A stretch of 34,922 nt of DNA from Sandaracinaceae bacterium (GCA_019694315.1 JAIBCE010000043.1:1-34922); one strand, 5' to 3'; positions 23,785-32,306 are shown, counted from the first letter of the stretch. Notes: generated from the letters alone by a model not told the origin. Numbers and translations are program-made.

Positions 23785-24647
23785 GGCATCGACTCCGCAG
23801 TGAGAAAGGGGTTCAGGAGCTCGTGCCCACGGAGGAGCACACCGAGGTCTCCCGCAGACCATCCCGCACCTTCACGAGAGATGCGGCTGATAGTGTCAGG
23901 CAGCGTCGTCAGGTCGACCGGAACATCCCAGCGGAAGAGCGGCCCGAACACCATGCGGAACGCTTCTCGGGTCGAAGGCGAGAGCCTGGCCTCGTGAATC
24001 TCGAGCGCTCTCGTGAGCGCGAGGGCCAGCTGGGCGTGCATGACGGGAACGCCGACGCCGCGAGGCGCCCGCCCATCCGGGGTGAGAAAGACGACGAGGG
24101 GGTCGGCCGCAGCAACAAGCTCCTGCCGAACGGCCTGCGCGTAGTGGACGGTCTGGAGCTCACCGGTCTGCGCAGCCTGGTGCTCGTCATCGTGCCATTT
24201 CGCCTCGACGACCACCACGCGCTCCGGATAGGCGAGGATCAGGTCTGCATATGCACCCGCCGTCGTCCGGTATTGGGTGCGCGGAACCACTGCCGCCTGC
24301 GGTAGCTCGCCTGGCCAGCATGACAGCCGTAGGAACGCGTGTTGTCGATCCAGGGCCGAGGCTGGATCGGTAGCGGGCGCGAGCGCCCAGGCGACCAGCT
24401 CGGTGACGGGATCTTCTTTGCCGCGGATCCGGGCCACAGCGAGTAGATCGTGATCAGGACACCAGCGTTTGGCGAGGACGCCGGCGTCTGCAACGCGCGG
24501 GAGGTCGGACGCGATCGCCCGGAGGAGGAGCTCGCGGGAACGCGCCGCGAAATCGCCGAACGCGGCCGACGGCGCCGCAGGCTGGTTCGCGCGGAGCTCC
24601 GACGCGCGCAGAACGAAGTCGCGGAAATCGGCCTGGAGGTCCTCCAT
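23781..24647 (-). CDS. PD-(D/E)XK superfamily nuclease
   Basis: A 288-residue soluble protein with a recognisable restriction-endonuclease-like core: E83 in DPVTELVAWAL, D135 in AYADLILAY, E148-x-K150 in VVVVEAKW, and Q165-xxx-Y169 (LQTVHYAQA). The next strand reads PLVVFLTPDGRAP, as in PDDEXK_4-type (PF14281-like) nucleases, where a QxxxY motif and an FLTPDG-like strand follow. All expected active-site residues are present, so it should cut DNA. An N-terminal helical region (1-80) and a C-terminal part (200-288) are not recognised. There is no clear Shine-Dalgarno site at 24647. It is upstream of and coupled to a partner gene, with a CRISPR relic just upstream. A restriction or defence role is plausible. 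Confidence 0.75.
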   Translation of the reverse strand: MEDLQADFRDFVLRASELRANQPAAPSAAFGDFAARSRELLLRAIASDLPRVADAGVLAKRWCPDHDLLAVARIRGKEDPVTELVAWALAPATDPASALDRQHAFLRLSCWPGELPQAAVVPRTQYRTTAGAYADLILAYPERVVVVEAKWHDDEHQAAQTGELQTVHYAQAVRQELVAAADPLVVFLTPDGRAPRGVGVPVMHAQLALALTRALEIHEARLSPSTREAFRMVFGPLFRWDVPVDLTTLPDTISRISREGAGWSAGDLGVLLRGHELLNPFLTAESMP

Positions 24648-24736
24648 GGAGAGGACGATATCCTCGCATCAGACCAGGTCGTGCTGGGCCTTGAGAGGTG
24701 AATCACATCGCAATCACGAACCAAACACTCACGCGC

Positions 24737-24909
24737 CAACGGGGCCGTCGCTCATCACGACGGAAAGTGCTCAACAGGCCGCGACCGGCGCCCTCGCCTG
24801 AGCCGTGCTTCAACGGGGCCGTCGTTCATCACGACGGAGGAGCCGCCGCCCAGACGCTGCGGCACGTCGCCAACGCGGCTTCAACGGAGCCGTCGTTCAT
24901 CACGACGGA
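24737..24909. CRISPR. Short CRISPR array relic: three repeats, two spacers
   Basis: Three 28-nt copies begin at 24737, 24811 and 24882, giving periods of 74 and 71 nt. Each starts CAACGG and contains the inverted repeat CCGTCGT-TCATC-ACGACGG followed by A, so it can form a hairpin like a Cas6-processed crRNA repeat. Copies 2 and 3 share a further GCTT on the left (32 nt). Copy 1 has T-to-C in the stem; copy 3 has G-to-A near the start. The sequences between repeats (about 40 nt) are unrelated to each other, as expected of spacers. No complete cas gene is in the window, but a probable csb2 remnant lies 4.6 kb away. Imperfect copies at so short an array suggest a non-functional remnant. Confidence 0.65.
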
Positions 24910-25022
24910 GAGGCACGCGGCGACCGACGCGGCGTCACCGTTCTTGCGCGCAACCCGGAGCACCCACGAGCCGAGCTCCTTGATGATGTGATGAGTCTCG
25001 CACGAACGCACGAACGAGTCGC

Positions 25023-25051
25023 TTGACAGCCATCCGTGCCACGCGCGGAAT
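25023..25051 (+). promoter_or_regulatory. Candidate sigma-70-type promoter for the metalloprotease operon
   Basis: A consensus TTGACA -35 element (25023-25028), a 17-nt spacer and a weak -10 element CGGAAT (25046-25051) lie about 33 bp upstream of the ATG at 25085, which has a GGGAGGT Shine-Dalgarno site. The region 24910-25022 shows nothing else. Confidence 0.35.
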
Positions 25052-25084
25052 GGAGCTGCGCGCTCAGGAGCCCGGGAGGTCGAC

Positions 25085-28000
25085 ATGAGTCTCGTCTGGT
25101 CTCGTCTCGTCTTTGCGGCTCTCGTACTCGCGACGTTGTGGTCCTCGTGCACGGTGACGGATCCGCCGGTGGTGGTGTGCCCGGCCGCAGACAACGTGTC
25201 GGATGATCCTGGACCGACCCCCGACGCATGCGCCTCGGGCCGCACGCTCTTCACGCGCGTCTACACCCGCGAGCGCGGCAGGCCCGACGCGGACGAGACG
25301 TCGTTCGTCGCACCTCGGGATGGGACCATTTGCATCCTGGTGTCCTCGCCCGCTCCCGACGGTGAGACGCCCACCGCGTCGGCACGCGTCTCTCTGGACG
25401 ACACCGAGATCGTCGCGGAATCGGCCTTCGCCCACCACCCGCGGCACTTCACGCAGACCGCGGACGTTCGATCCGGACCGCACGCCTTGTCGGTCCGACA
25501 GCGCAGCACCCCAGGCGCGACGCTCCAGATCGAGGTCCGGTACGCGGCGCCGCGAGGACCCGCCGAGATCGCTCAGGCGCACGCGGTGGCAGAGCTCGAG
25601 GCGGCCTCCTGCGGAGAGCTGAACCAGGTGCTCGAGGCGGCGGGCCCGAACGAGACGGCCCGCGTCCTTCACAACTACGCTGCGCTGGGAGGCGTGGGCG
25701 GCCGACTTCTCGTCGATGGCAACGCTCACGCGGTGCCTGCGCTCTTGGCGCCGCTGGCCGCAGAAGACCTCGGGCAAGACCCCGACCCGAGTGTTCGTGC
25801 CGCGGTCTGGATGGAGCGACATCCCTCTTCCGTTGGGTCGGTTCCGACATCTCGCTCGCGTCGATGCCACCGCTCAGCCTTCCGGGCGGCGGGCACCGCG
25901 TCACGCTCGAGGAGCGGTGGCGAGGCTTGCTCGTGCGCGGCGCTCGCGTCGTCTTGATCAGCGACGCGGCGGGCGCCGTCCGCGCGTTCGGCGGCAACTT
26001 CGTGCCGGAGATCCCGGACGATGGACCGGCGTCGGTGACCTCCGCCCAGGCGGCGCAGGTCGCACAGGCAGCGACCGACGGGGAAGTCCTCGCCCCGCCG
26101 GTCGCAGAGATCCTCGACCTCGGGACCCTGGGACGCCGCGCGGCACCGCTCGCGTGGAGCGTGGAGACGAGCCGCGGTGTCGTGTGGGTGGACGCTCACA
26201 CGGCGGAGGTCCTGCACGTGGGCGACGCCCCCGGCTTCGATGTGACTGTATTCGACGGCGAATCCGACCTCGACGCCATCCCCGGGACGACCCTTAGCCG
26301 CACCATCCACTTCGACACGAGCGGTCGGTTCACGCGGACCGGGCGATGCCTGACGGACTGCACGCTGGCCACGGTCTTCGCGGGCGAGGCCGACGACTTC
26401 TTCGAGAACGGGATGGGCCGCGTCGGCGGCTGGAGCGGCGGTGGAAATGGCCTCCCCGGCGAGGACGCAATCGAGGCCGCCGCACCCTACAACATCCAAA
26501 TCAACAGCAGGGTGTCGCGCTTCGAGCGCCGCCTCCAGGAAGATCTGACGCTCCTCGATGGCTCGGGCGAGGTGGTCGCCGGCACCACCATCGGACCTAC
26601 GGCGGAGCTTCCTCTCGAAGATCTGTCCCGAGATAGCGTGACCCACGAGTTCGGGCACGGGGCTCTCGCGGTCGATCTCCAGATGCGACGCACGGACATG
26701 GTGCTGTCGTGCGGCGCACGTGGCGTGTCCGAGCACGTGGCAGACACCTATGCCATGTTGGCGGATGCAACGGCCGCCGAGCCCATCGACACCCAGTTGT
26801 GCATCGCCCGACGCGATGGAGTCTGTCGCCGCTACCATGGACGCTCGGGAATCGCCGCCGGGAGGTGCCGGTCATTCGGTCACCTCTCCGATCTGGACGA
26901 CGGCATCGACCCCCTCGACCCAGAGTGCGATGACGGCCTGTACGAACGAGGTTGCGTGGCGAGCCGCATCTACGGCCTGGGCATCGAGTCGACCGGCACC
27001 GCGGCCAGCGAGCCGTACCACGGCGTGACTGTGCTCGGCCCATCGCTCGAGGAGACCAAAGGCCTCTTCGACACCACGGTTCGCGCGACGCTCCGCACCG
27101 AGACTGACCTCCTCGGCTACGGTTTCGCGCACCAGATGGCAGCCTTCGGCGTGCTCGCCACCTGCGCGACCCGCACGTGCGAGGCAGAGCTCGCAGAGCG
27201 GTTCGCCACTCCTTTCTGGGCGAGCGGCCTCTGGTCTGCGGAGCAGGTCCTCGGTCCTGGATTGGACTCCTCGTTCGGCCCTGCCGCCCTCGACGTGGGC
27301 GGAGCGGCATGGGTGTTCTTCGTTCCGCCGACGTCGGCGGGCGGTCTCATCGCCGGAGAGCTGTCGGTGTACACCGACACGAACGTGCTCGACGATGTGC
27401 CCGGCACGGCCATTCCCATGCAGGCACTGCTCGATGGGGAAGTGGTGCGCCCGAACACCGACATTGCCGCCGCGTCGGGTAGCGCGTTTCCCATCGTCCT
27501 GGTCGGAGAAGGGCCACACACTGCGAGCGTGCTCTGGTCGCCGACGGCCGGTGCCACGTGGGAACGTGTCCCCGTCGTGCTGCCCGAAGGCAGGACTGCG
27601 CCGGGTGGGCTCGCCATCAGTCAGGTCGGGAGCGACCTGCTCATCGCGTACGAGAACACGTCTGGCACGGTCTCGATTCTCGTCTCGGCGTTCCCTCCGA
27701 CTCCCGGTCTCGGCTTCGTGACCGAGGTGGGACCTGCCGGCCTCTCGAGCCCCGCGTTGCTCCCGGTGGATGGGGGTCGCGTCGCGCTCTGGGCGCGGTT
27801 TGATGGCCAGTTGCGCACCGCGACCGGTCGGGTCGAACGAGGGACCGGAACGCCGGTGGTCGTCTTCGACCCAACGACCGAGTACCGCGTCTCCCGCGGC
27901 GAGAGCACGCTGGTCGCCGCTGCCGGAGGCCACGAAGGCGGGGGCACCGTAGTCGCGCGGTTCCTCGGTAGGTCCCAGTTCTACGTGCCGCGTGGCGCTG

Positions 28001-28212
28001 GCGAGGTGTCGGCGGCCGCGGTCAACTTCGTGGATCAGCTCGAGCCCCGGCTGCTCTTCTACCGGCTTCGTTCGCGGTGGGGTGGCCGGCCGGCGACGGT
28101 CAACGTCATCGACCCGGCCACGGGCATGCCTGTCCACGTGCTGATCTCGGTGGGCTCCGAGGCCCGGGGCCTCCCGAGGCGGCTCGTCTACAGCCAGAAG
28201 CGGAGCGACTGA
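25085..28212 (+). pseudogene. M4-like zinc metalloprotease lipoprotein with a single frameshift
   Basis: A lipoprotein precursor (signal 1-21, lipobox-like LWSSC) whose frame breaks near 25810. Up to there it reads DPDPSVRAAVW; after that the sensible sequence (DGATSLFRWVGSDISL) continues in the frame that stops at 28212. Adding one G to the GG at 25809-25810 restores a frame of about 1042 residues. The second half has an FTP-like propeptide pattern (ISDAAGAVRAFGGNFVPEI), HEFGH at 26644 and a downstream Glu in GVSEHVADTYA 29 residues later, as in gluzincin/M4 peptidases (HExxH...ExxxD). The C-terminal ~300 residues look like beta-rich repeats (WSPTAGATWERVPVVL), perhaps a propeller. Sequencing error or true inactivation cannot be told apart. 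A second lipoprotein gene follows with TGATG overlap. Confidence 0.75.
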
Positions 28213-29330
28213 TGCGACGCGCGGCGGTCTTTGGCGTCGCCTGTCTCGGTCTCGCCTGCGTTCAAGCTCACCCGCTGGACTCGGGAATCGACGCGGCGAC
28301 GACGATCGATGTCATCGATTTGGCCGATGGACGGATCGATCCCGATGCAGGTCTTGCGCACCTCGACTCGTGCTCCCTGACATCGCTCGACGTCCTCCAA
28401 GCCGAGCGGAGGTGGGTCCGCGATGACTGGTGTCGCGACCCGCTGAGTGGCGGCGTCCCGCTGGCAGATGGGCTGTCTTGGTATGTGGTCGACGCGTTCG
28501 TGCCTCTGACCATCACCCAAGACGGCGAGGACCTCTTGCTCGAAGGGCTCCTTGCCCATCGTCCCGACGACGCGTTCCAGGCCATCTGTGGGGATCCGGA
28601 CTGCCCATACTTGCTCGGCTTCCGCGTGCGCTACCGAGTCCGGCTCGAGGGCGCCGCGCCGTTCGCGGCCCTCGAAGAGGCCACCTCCATCGATCCGAGA
28701 GCCGTAGTCGACGAGCTGCACGCCGCCGCGAGAGAAACGGACTGCGGCTTGGGCTCGCGCAGCGGGCGCCTCGTCTGCGGGAGCGCAGGACGCTGGGACG
28801 CCTGGTCGCACGCCCGAGCCGTCACGGAGCCGGGCGGCGGTGACCCCATCACGGATGCTCTTCTGTCTCGTCGCGAGGCCACACACGTCTCCCTGGCGCT
28901 CGTCGATCGCGAGGCCCGCGAGGTGTGGTGGGTCGGCCTCCAGGGCCTACCCGATTCGTGCGAGCACCCCCGCGACATGCCTCCGGCCGAGCCGTGTCGC
29001 CCCCGGCTCGGCCCGGATGGCGCTCATGTGATGTTCGCGATGCCCGGAACAGCCTTCTGCCACGGCCGAACACCTTGTTCCGTGAGCGGGCCCGCGTACT
29101 GTCCGCTCGAGCTCACGTGCCTTTCGTGCTGTCCACCGCGCTCATCCATCTACGAGTGCCGCGACCGTGGTTTCTGTCAGGGTGATGTCGATGCTGCTTG
29201 GCTCGCCGAGGCGTGCGCCGCGACGCGGATCCAGGAGGTGCCACCCGCCCCGACGGTGCCTTGCCCAGCGACACCGCGTGATCTCGAACACCCCTGCCTG
29301 CGCGACGTCGCAGACGGCGTCTGCCCGTGA
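28212..29330 (+). CDS. Lipoprotein of unknown function coupled to the metalloprotease gene
   Basis: A 372-residue lipoprotein. The ATG at 28212 overlaps the upstream TGA by one base (TGATG), so it is translationally coupled. The signal ends in a CLGLAC lipobox (C17). The mature part has no recognised domain: an N-terminal Asp-rich tether, a middle domain (for example LSWYVVDAFVPLTITQDGEDL and GFRVRYRVRLEG) and a cysteine-rich C-terminal section (CPLELTCLSCCPP, CRDRGFCQ). Its coupling to a secreted metalloprotease suggests a partner, substrate or inhibitor, but this is inference. Confidence 0.75.
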   Translation: MRRAAVFGVACLGLACVQAHPLDSGIDAATTIDVIDLADGRIDPDAGLAHLDSCSLTSLDVLQAERRWVRDDWCRDPLSGGVPLADGLSWYVVDAFVPLTITQDGEDLLLEGLLAHRPDDAFQAICGDPDCPYLLGFRVRYRVRLEGAAPFAALEEATSIDPRAVVDELHAAARETDCGLGSRSGRLVCGSAGRWDAWSHARAVTEPGGGDPITDALLSRREATHVSLALVDREAREVWWVGLQGLPDSCEHPRDMPPAEPCRPRLGPDGAHVMFAMPGTAFCHGRTPCSVSGPAYCPLELTCLSCCPPRSSIYECRDRGFCQGDVDAAWLAEACAATRIQEVPPAPTVPCPATPRDLEHPCLRDVADGVCP

Positions 29331-29537
29331 GCGCGACCTCACTTGGGCGCAGCCGCGGCGCGCCGCCTCCGTGCGCGTCGTAGGGGCCGCGTGCGGTCTC
29401 TCGCGATTCACGGGTTGGCGGGACGAGGGGGACGAGGAGTGGGGCGGAGGCCGCGTTGTTCCCTATCGCCGCTCGACCGGCGAGCCGACAGCTGTTTGAA
29501 TCGCACCCATGACGAACCGGAAGAGCTCGACGAGTTG

Positions 29538-29930
29538 GCGAAGAGCGTCCCGCTTGTCTCCACATCGACGTGCTGGGTCTCGTCGACCCCGTTCGTCCCC
29601 CCACGTCACCTCAAGAGCCGCGGCAAAGATGACCTCGCGGGCCAAGTGCGGGCGGAGCTGACGAGCCGAGGCCTCCAAGACGCCGAGAACGTCCGCGTGG
29701 AGGTCGAAGTGCTCGACGCTGCCCGCGTTCCCGTCTGGGTCGATGCCTTTGGCGTTCCCACCCCTTCCCCCCGCTATCGGGCACACCGAAGGGAGCGGAT
29801 CGATCCGTCCCGTCGTCCGCCTCAACGCGTCGGCTACCACCTGCGCTTGACCTTCCGCGACACTGTCCGCGGCCCGATTGCGCTCGGCTACGCGAGCCAC
29901 TTCGGGTTGGGCGTGTTCGAGCCGGCGTGA
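29538..29930 (+). pseudogene. csb2: C-terminal remnant of CRISPR-associated Csb2 (Cas5-Cas6, type I-G/I-U)
   Basis: The last ~130 codons before the TGA at 29928 read like the C-terminal half of Csb2 (GSU0054 family): CWVSSTPFVPPRHLKSRGK, GQVRAELTSRGL, and the ending GYHLRLTF, VRGPIALGYASHFGLGVFEP. The glycine-rich GP-ALG--SHFGLG-F motif is the RNA-binding Cas6-like signature. The N-terminal Cas5-like half (~300 residues) is missing; upstream in-frame sequence (29343-29530) is basic nonsense without family resemblance, and no credible start is seen. No csb1, cas8, cas3 or cas1 is present. The stretch 29331-29537 otherwise holds nothing recognisable. The remnant stops 2 bp before the right copy of the flanking repeat. 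Confidence 0.65.
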
Positions 29931-29931
29931 T

Positions 29932-30130
29932 GCGCCGAGCTCACCCCAAGATCGATGGATCGAGCGCGGCGAGCTCGTTCTCCGCGGCCTCGGCCCAGCC
30001 TCGGTTCGCGCGGGGATTGGCGGGGCTCGGGTGGAGGATGGCGCCGAAGCGGAGGCCGCTCCGCGCGCCGAGGGCGGCCTCTGCGCGCTCCTTGCCGAAG
30101 GCGCCCACACCCACGATCCACGCGGGCTCG
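29932..30130. repeat. Right copy of the flanking direct repeat
   Basis: This 199-bp segment covers the 3' end of the intact SMUG1-like gene plus about 10 bp beyond its stop, and matches 23041-23223. The shared sequence begins GCGCCGAGCTCACCC in both copies and ends CACGCGGGCTCG. Differences are a 3-bp indel near the stop, a net 13-bp deletion in the left copy and a few substitutions. Confidence 0.85.
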
Positions 30131-30681
30131 AGGGTCTCGACGATCGCGACGAGCGCGCGATCGCAGGCCTCGTAGAGCGGCGCGCGCTCCTCGACGGGGA
30201 GCTTGTCGGGCGTGAGGTTGCGGCCGCTCTCCTCCACGAACGCGAGTGGGCAGTAGTTCACCACGAACGCACGCTCGAAGAACGTGCGCGGGTCGGGGTG
30301 ACGACCCTTCACCCAGCCCCAGAAGCGCGCGCCCGACACCTCGGAGCGCTTGCAGGCGAAGCCCTCCACCGGGCGCTTGGGGTGCGCGTCGATCACCTCG
30401 TCCACGGGCGCATCCACACGGAGGTAGTCGCGCGCGAGGCCCACCTCGCCGAAGGGCACGCCCGTCTGCGCCATGCCGAAGGGACCGGGGTTCATGCCGA
30501 GGAAGATCACCCGCTTGGTCCCTCGACCGTAGGTCTCGAGGTAGCGCTCGTGCGGACGGCGCGCGTAGTCGAGCGGGTTGTACACGTAGGCCACGGGCTC
30601 GTGGAACGTGAGCCGCGAGACGGCGCGGCTCAGCGCTCGGCTGATGGCCACGAGCGGCGGCGTCGACCGACCGCCGGACAT
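29941..30681 (-). CDS. SMUG1-type uracil-DNA glycosylase
   Basis: A 246-residue base-excision repair enzyme. Motif A is GMNPGPFGMAQTGVPFG (catalytic N64), essentially the eukaryotic SMUG1 sequence, and motif B is HPSPANPRANRGW (H217). Intervening segments such as VEGFACKRSEVSGARFWGW also fit SMUG1. It removes uracil and oxidised pyrimidines from DNA. Bacterial homologues are scattered, often called SMUG-like or SMUG2. The ATG at 30681 overlaps the upstream stop by one base, making it the third gene of an operon with two thioesterases. Its 3' end is duplicated at 23041-23223. Confidence 0.92.
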   Translation of the reverse strand: MSGGRSTPPLVAISRALSRAVSRLTFHEPVAYVYNPLDYARRPHERYLETYGRGTKRVIFLGMNPGPFGMAQTGVPFGEVGLARDYLRVDAPVDEVIDAHPKRPVEGFACKRSEVSGARFWGWVKGRHPDPRTFFERAFVVNYCPLAFVEESGRNLTPDKLPVEERAPLYEACDRALVAIVETLEPAWIVGVGAFGKERAEAALGARSGLRFGAILHPSPANPRANRGWAEAAENELAALDPSILG

Positions 30682-31160
30682 CAGCCGACCTTGAGCTTCA
30701 CGTTCGCCATCGCCACGGGCTTGTGGCGATCGTCCTGGTAGGCCGAGACGGTGAGCACCACGAAGCGCCGGCCCTGCCTCACGACCGTGGCCTCCGCGAA
30801 CGTGTCCACGGCGCGCGCGGAGCGGAGGTAGTCGATCGTGAGCGAGATGGTCTTGGGCATGCCCGTCACCTCGCTCACGAAGAGCGCGTGAAACGACGCG
30901 GTCGCCTCGAGCAGGCCCGCGAGCGTGCCGCCGTGGAGCGCGGGGATCGTGGCGTCGCCGATGAGCGAGGGCGCATAGCGCATGCGCACCACGAGGCGCT
31001 CCCCTTCGCGCGTGCAGCCGAGACCGAGGAAGCGCGCGTAGGGCACGAGGGCGAGCAGGCGCTCGGGATCGCCCGAGGCGCGGCCCTCGCGCACCGCGGC
31101 CTCGAGCTCCTCGAGGCTCGACGTGATGCCGGGGACGGGCTCGGGCTCCGGCTCGCTCAT
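30681..31160 (-). CDS. PaaI-family hotdog-fold thioesterase, Glu variant
   Basis: A 159-residue hotdog-fold protein with the PaaI/YbgC-like signature HGGTLAGLLEATA (H76-G-G). The acidic residue after the HGG helix is E85, where PaaI enzymes more often have Asp. The start at 31160 has an AAGGAG Shine-Dalgarno site and overlaps the previous stop codon (ATGA). It would hydrolyse acyl-CoA or acyl-ACP thioesters in the cytoplasm; the substrate is unknown. The N-terminal ~35 residues are acidic and Pro-rich and probably disordered. Confidence 0.85.
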   Translation of the reverse strand: MSEPEPEPVPGITSSLEELEAAVREGRASGDPERLLALVPYARFLGLGCTREGERLVVRMRYAPSLIGDATIPALHGGTLAGLLEATASFHALFVSEVTGMPKTISLTIDYLRSARAVDTFAEATVVRQGRRFVVLTVSAYQDDRHKPVAMANVKLKVG

Positions 31161-31630
31161 GGACGCTCCTTGCCGTCGCCGCGCTCGCCCTTGCGCGCGA
31201 AGGTCGCGGCGCAGGTGGCGATCGGGTCGCTCTCGTCGTCGTGGTAGGCCACGCCGCGCACGAACGCCACGCTGCGACGCGCCGCGTAGCACTCCATGCG
31301 CACGAGGATGTCCTTGCCTCGCTCGGCCGCGCGCATGTAGTCGATGCGCAGATCGAGCGTGGCGATGGGCGAGGGCCGCCCGAGGCGCGTGGCGACCGCG
31401 AGCCCGCCCGAGGCGTCGAGCAGGGTGGAGAGCGCGCCGCCGTGGATGACGCCGGTGGCCGGATTGCCCACGAGCGCAGGCGCCCAGCGCAGGCGCGTCC
31501 ACACCTCGCCCACACGGATCCGCACGACCTCGATGCCGATCGCGGCGTTGTGCGGAACGAGATCGCGCCAGGCGTTGTCCACCTGCGCGGCCATCTCGTC
31601 GGACCACATGGACTTGGGCTCCTCGCTCAT
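31157..31630 (-). CDS. PaaI-family hotdog-fold thioesterase, Asp variant
   Basis: A 157-residue hotdog-fold thioesterase with HGGALSTLLDASGG (H63-G-G and catalytic-type D72). It resembles the following gene, so the pair looks like a tandem duplication that has diverged; the two may form a heteromer or have different chain preferences. It is the first gene of a three-gene operon ending with the SMUG1-like glycosylase. The ATG at 31630 is preferred; a GTG at 31648 would add six residues. Neither has a good Shine-Dalgarno site. Confidence 0.85.
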   Translation of the reverse strand: MSEEPKSMWSDEMAAQVDNAWRDLVPHNAAIGIEVVRIRVGEVWTRLRWAPALVGNPATGVIHGGALSTLLDASGGLAVATRLGRPSPIATLDLRIDYMRAAERGKDILVRMECYAARRSVAFVRGVAYHDDESDPIATCAATFARKGERGDGKERP

Positions 31631-31712
31631 CGCGCGAGACTGTCGCACAGGATCTGGAGATCGGCCGCTGGCGCCGTGAGACGCGAAGGCGGCGCATCGG
31701 CTGCTCGAACGC

Positions 31713-32306
31713 TCACTCGAGGCCGTTGGCGCGCATCGAGGACACGCGCCACTCGGCGCCCTCGCGGCGCAGGACGATCTCGTCGCCGAGCGGCGTGAGG
31801 GCGCGGGCCTCGTCGCCGTTCACGCGCACATCGAGCGCGTCGGGCTGCGCGGTGCCGTCGCGATAGCGCGTGCGCTCCTCGAGCCAGAGGCGTCGCTCCT
31901 CCTCGGTGAAGAGGGCCCCCGGCCCCGAGTCGATCTCGCGCGACAGCGCACGATGGAGCGCAGCGATCGCGCGCTCGGGCGTGTCGAGCGCCGCGAGCCC
32001 GAGGATGCCCGCCTCCACACGCAAGAGGCCGCCCTCCTCCACGAGCACCACCGTGCGCAGCGCGCCCTCGTCGCCCGCGATTGTCGCCAGCGCGCGACGC
32101 TCGATCGCCGCGTGCTCGAGCGCGTCGGCGAGCTCGCGCCGCTCGAGCGTCGTGCGGCTCGTGGGCGCCTCGTCGCCTCCCTCGCTCGCCGCGCGGAGCG
32201 ACGTCGCGCTCTCGCGGAGCGCCGTGGCAGGGCTGCTCACCTCGTCCGCGCAGCCGCCCGAGAGCGACGCGACGACGAGATACGAAGCGAGCAGGGGCCG
32301 GGACAC
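31713..32306 (-). CDS. Small lipoprotein of unknown function
   Basis: A 197-residue lipoprotein with GTG start at 32306, signal 1-18 and a LSGGC lipobox (C19). The mature part is helical at first (Arg/Glu/Ala-rich), then ends in a strand-rich segment (DEIVLRREGAEWRVSSMRANG) resembling the usual ending of lipoproteins with an NTF2/DUF4878-like fold. The resemblance is weak. An upstream GTG at 32378 is rejected because the added codons overlap the terminator of the preceding gene. Confidence 0.7.
   Translation of the reverse strand: MSRPLLASYLVVASLSGGCADEVSSPATALRESATSLRAASEGGDEAPTSRTTLERRELADALEHAAIERRALATIAGDEGALRTVVLVEEGGLLRVEAGILGLAALDTPERAIAALHRALSREIDSGPGALFTEEERRLWLEERTRYRDGTAQPDALDVRVNGDEARALTPLGDEIVLRREGAEWRVSSMRANGLE

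Noticed and set aside
24737..24909. The CRISPR-like repeats as an ordinary tandem repeat
   Set aside because: The segments between copies differ completely, the period varies and each copy has an internal palindrome; this fits CRISPR better than a minisatellite, although only three copies exist.
25864..28212. Metalloprotease starting at ATG 25864 as a separate cytoplasmic protein
   Set aside because: The frame is coding upstream of this ATG (GATSLFRWVGSDISL), so this is an internal methionine after a frameshift.
29343..29537. N-terminal part of the plus-strand frame ending in the csb2 remnant
   Set aside because: Basic, arginine-rich sequence without family resemblance or start signal; treated as non-coding sequence before the truncation point.
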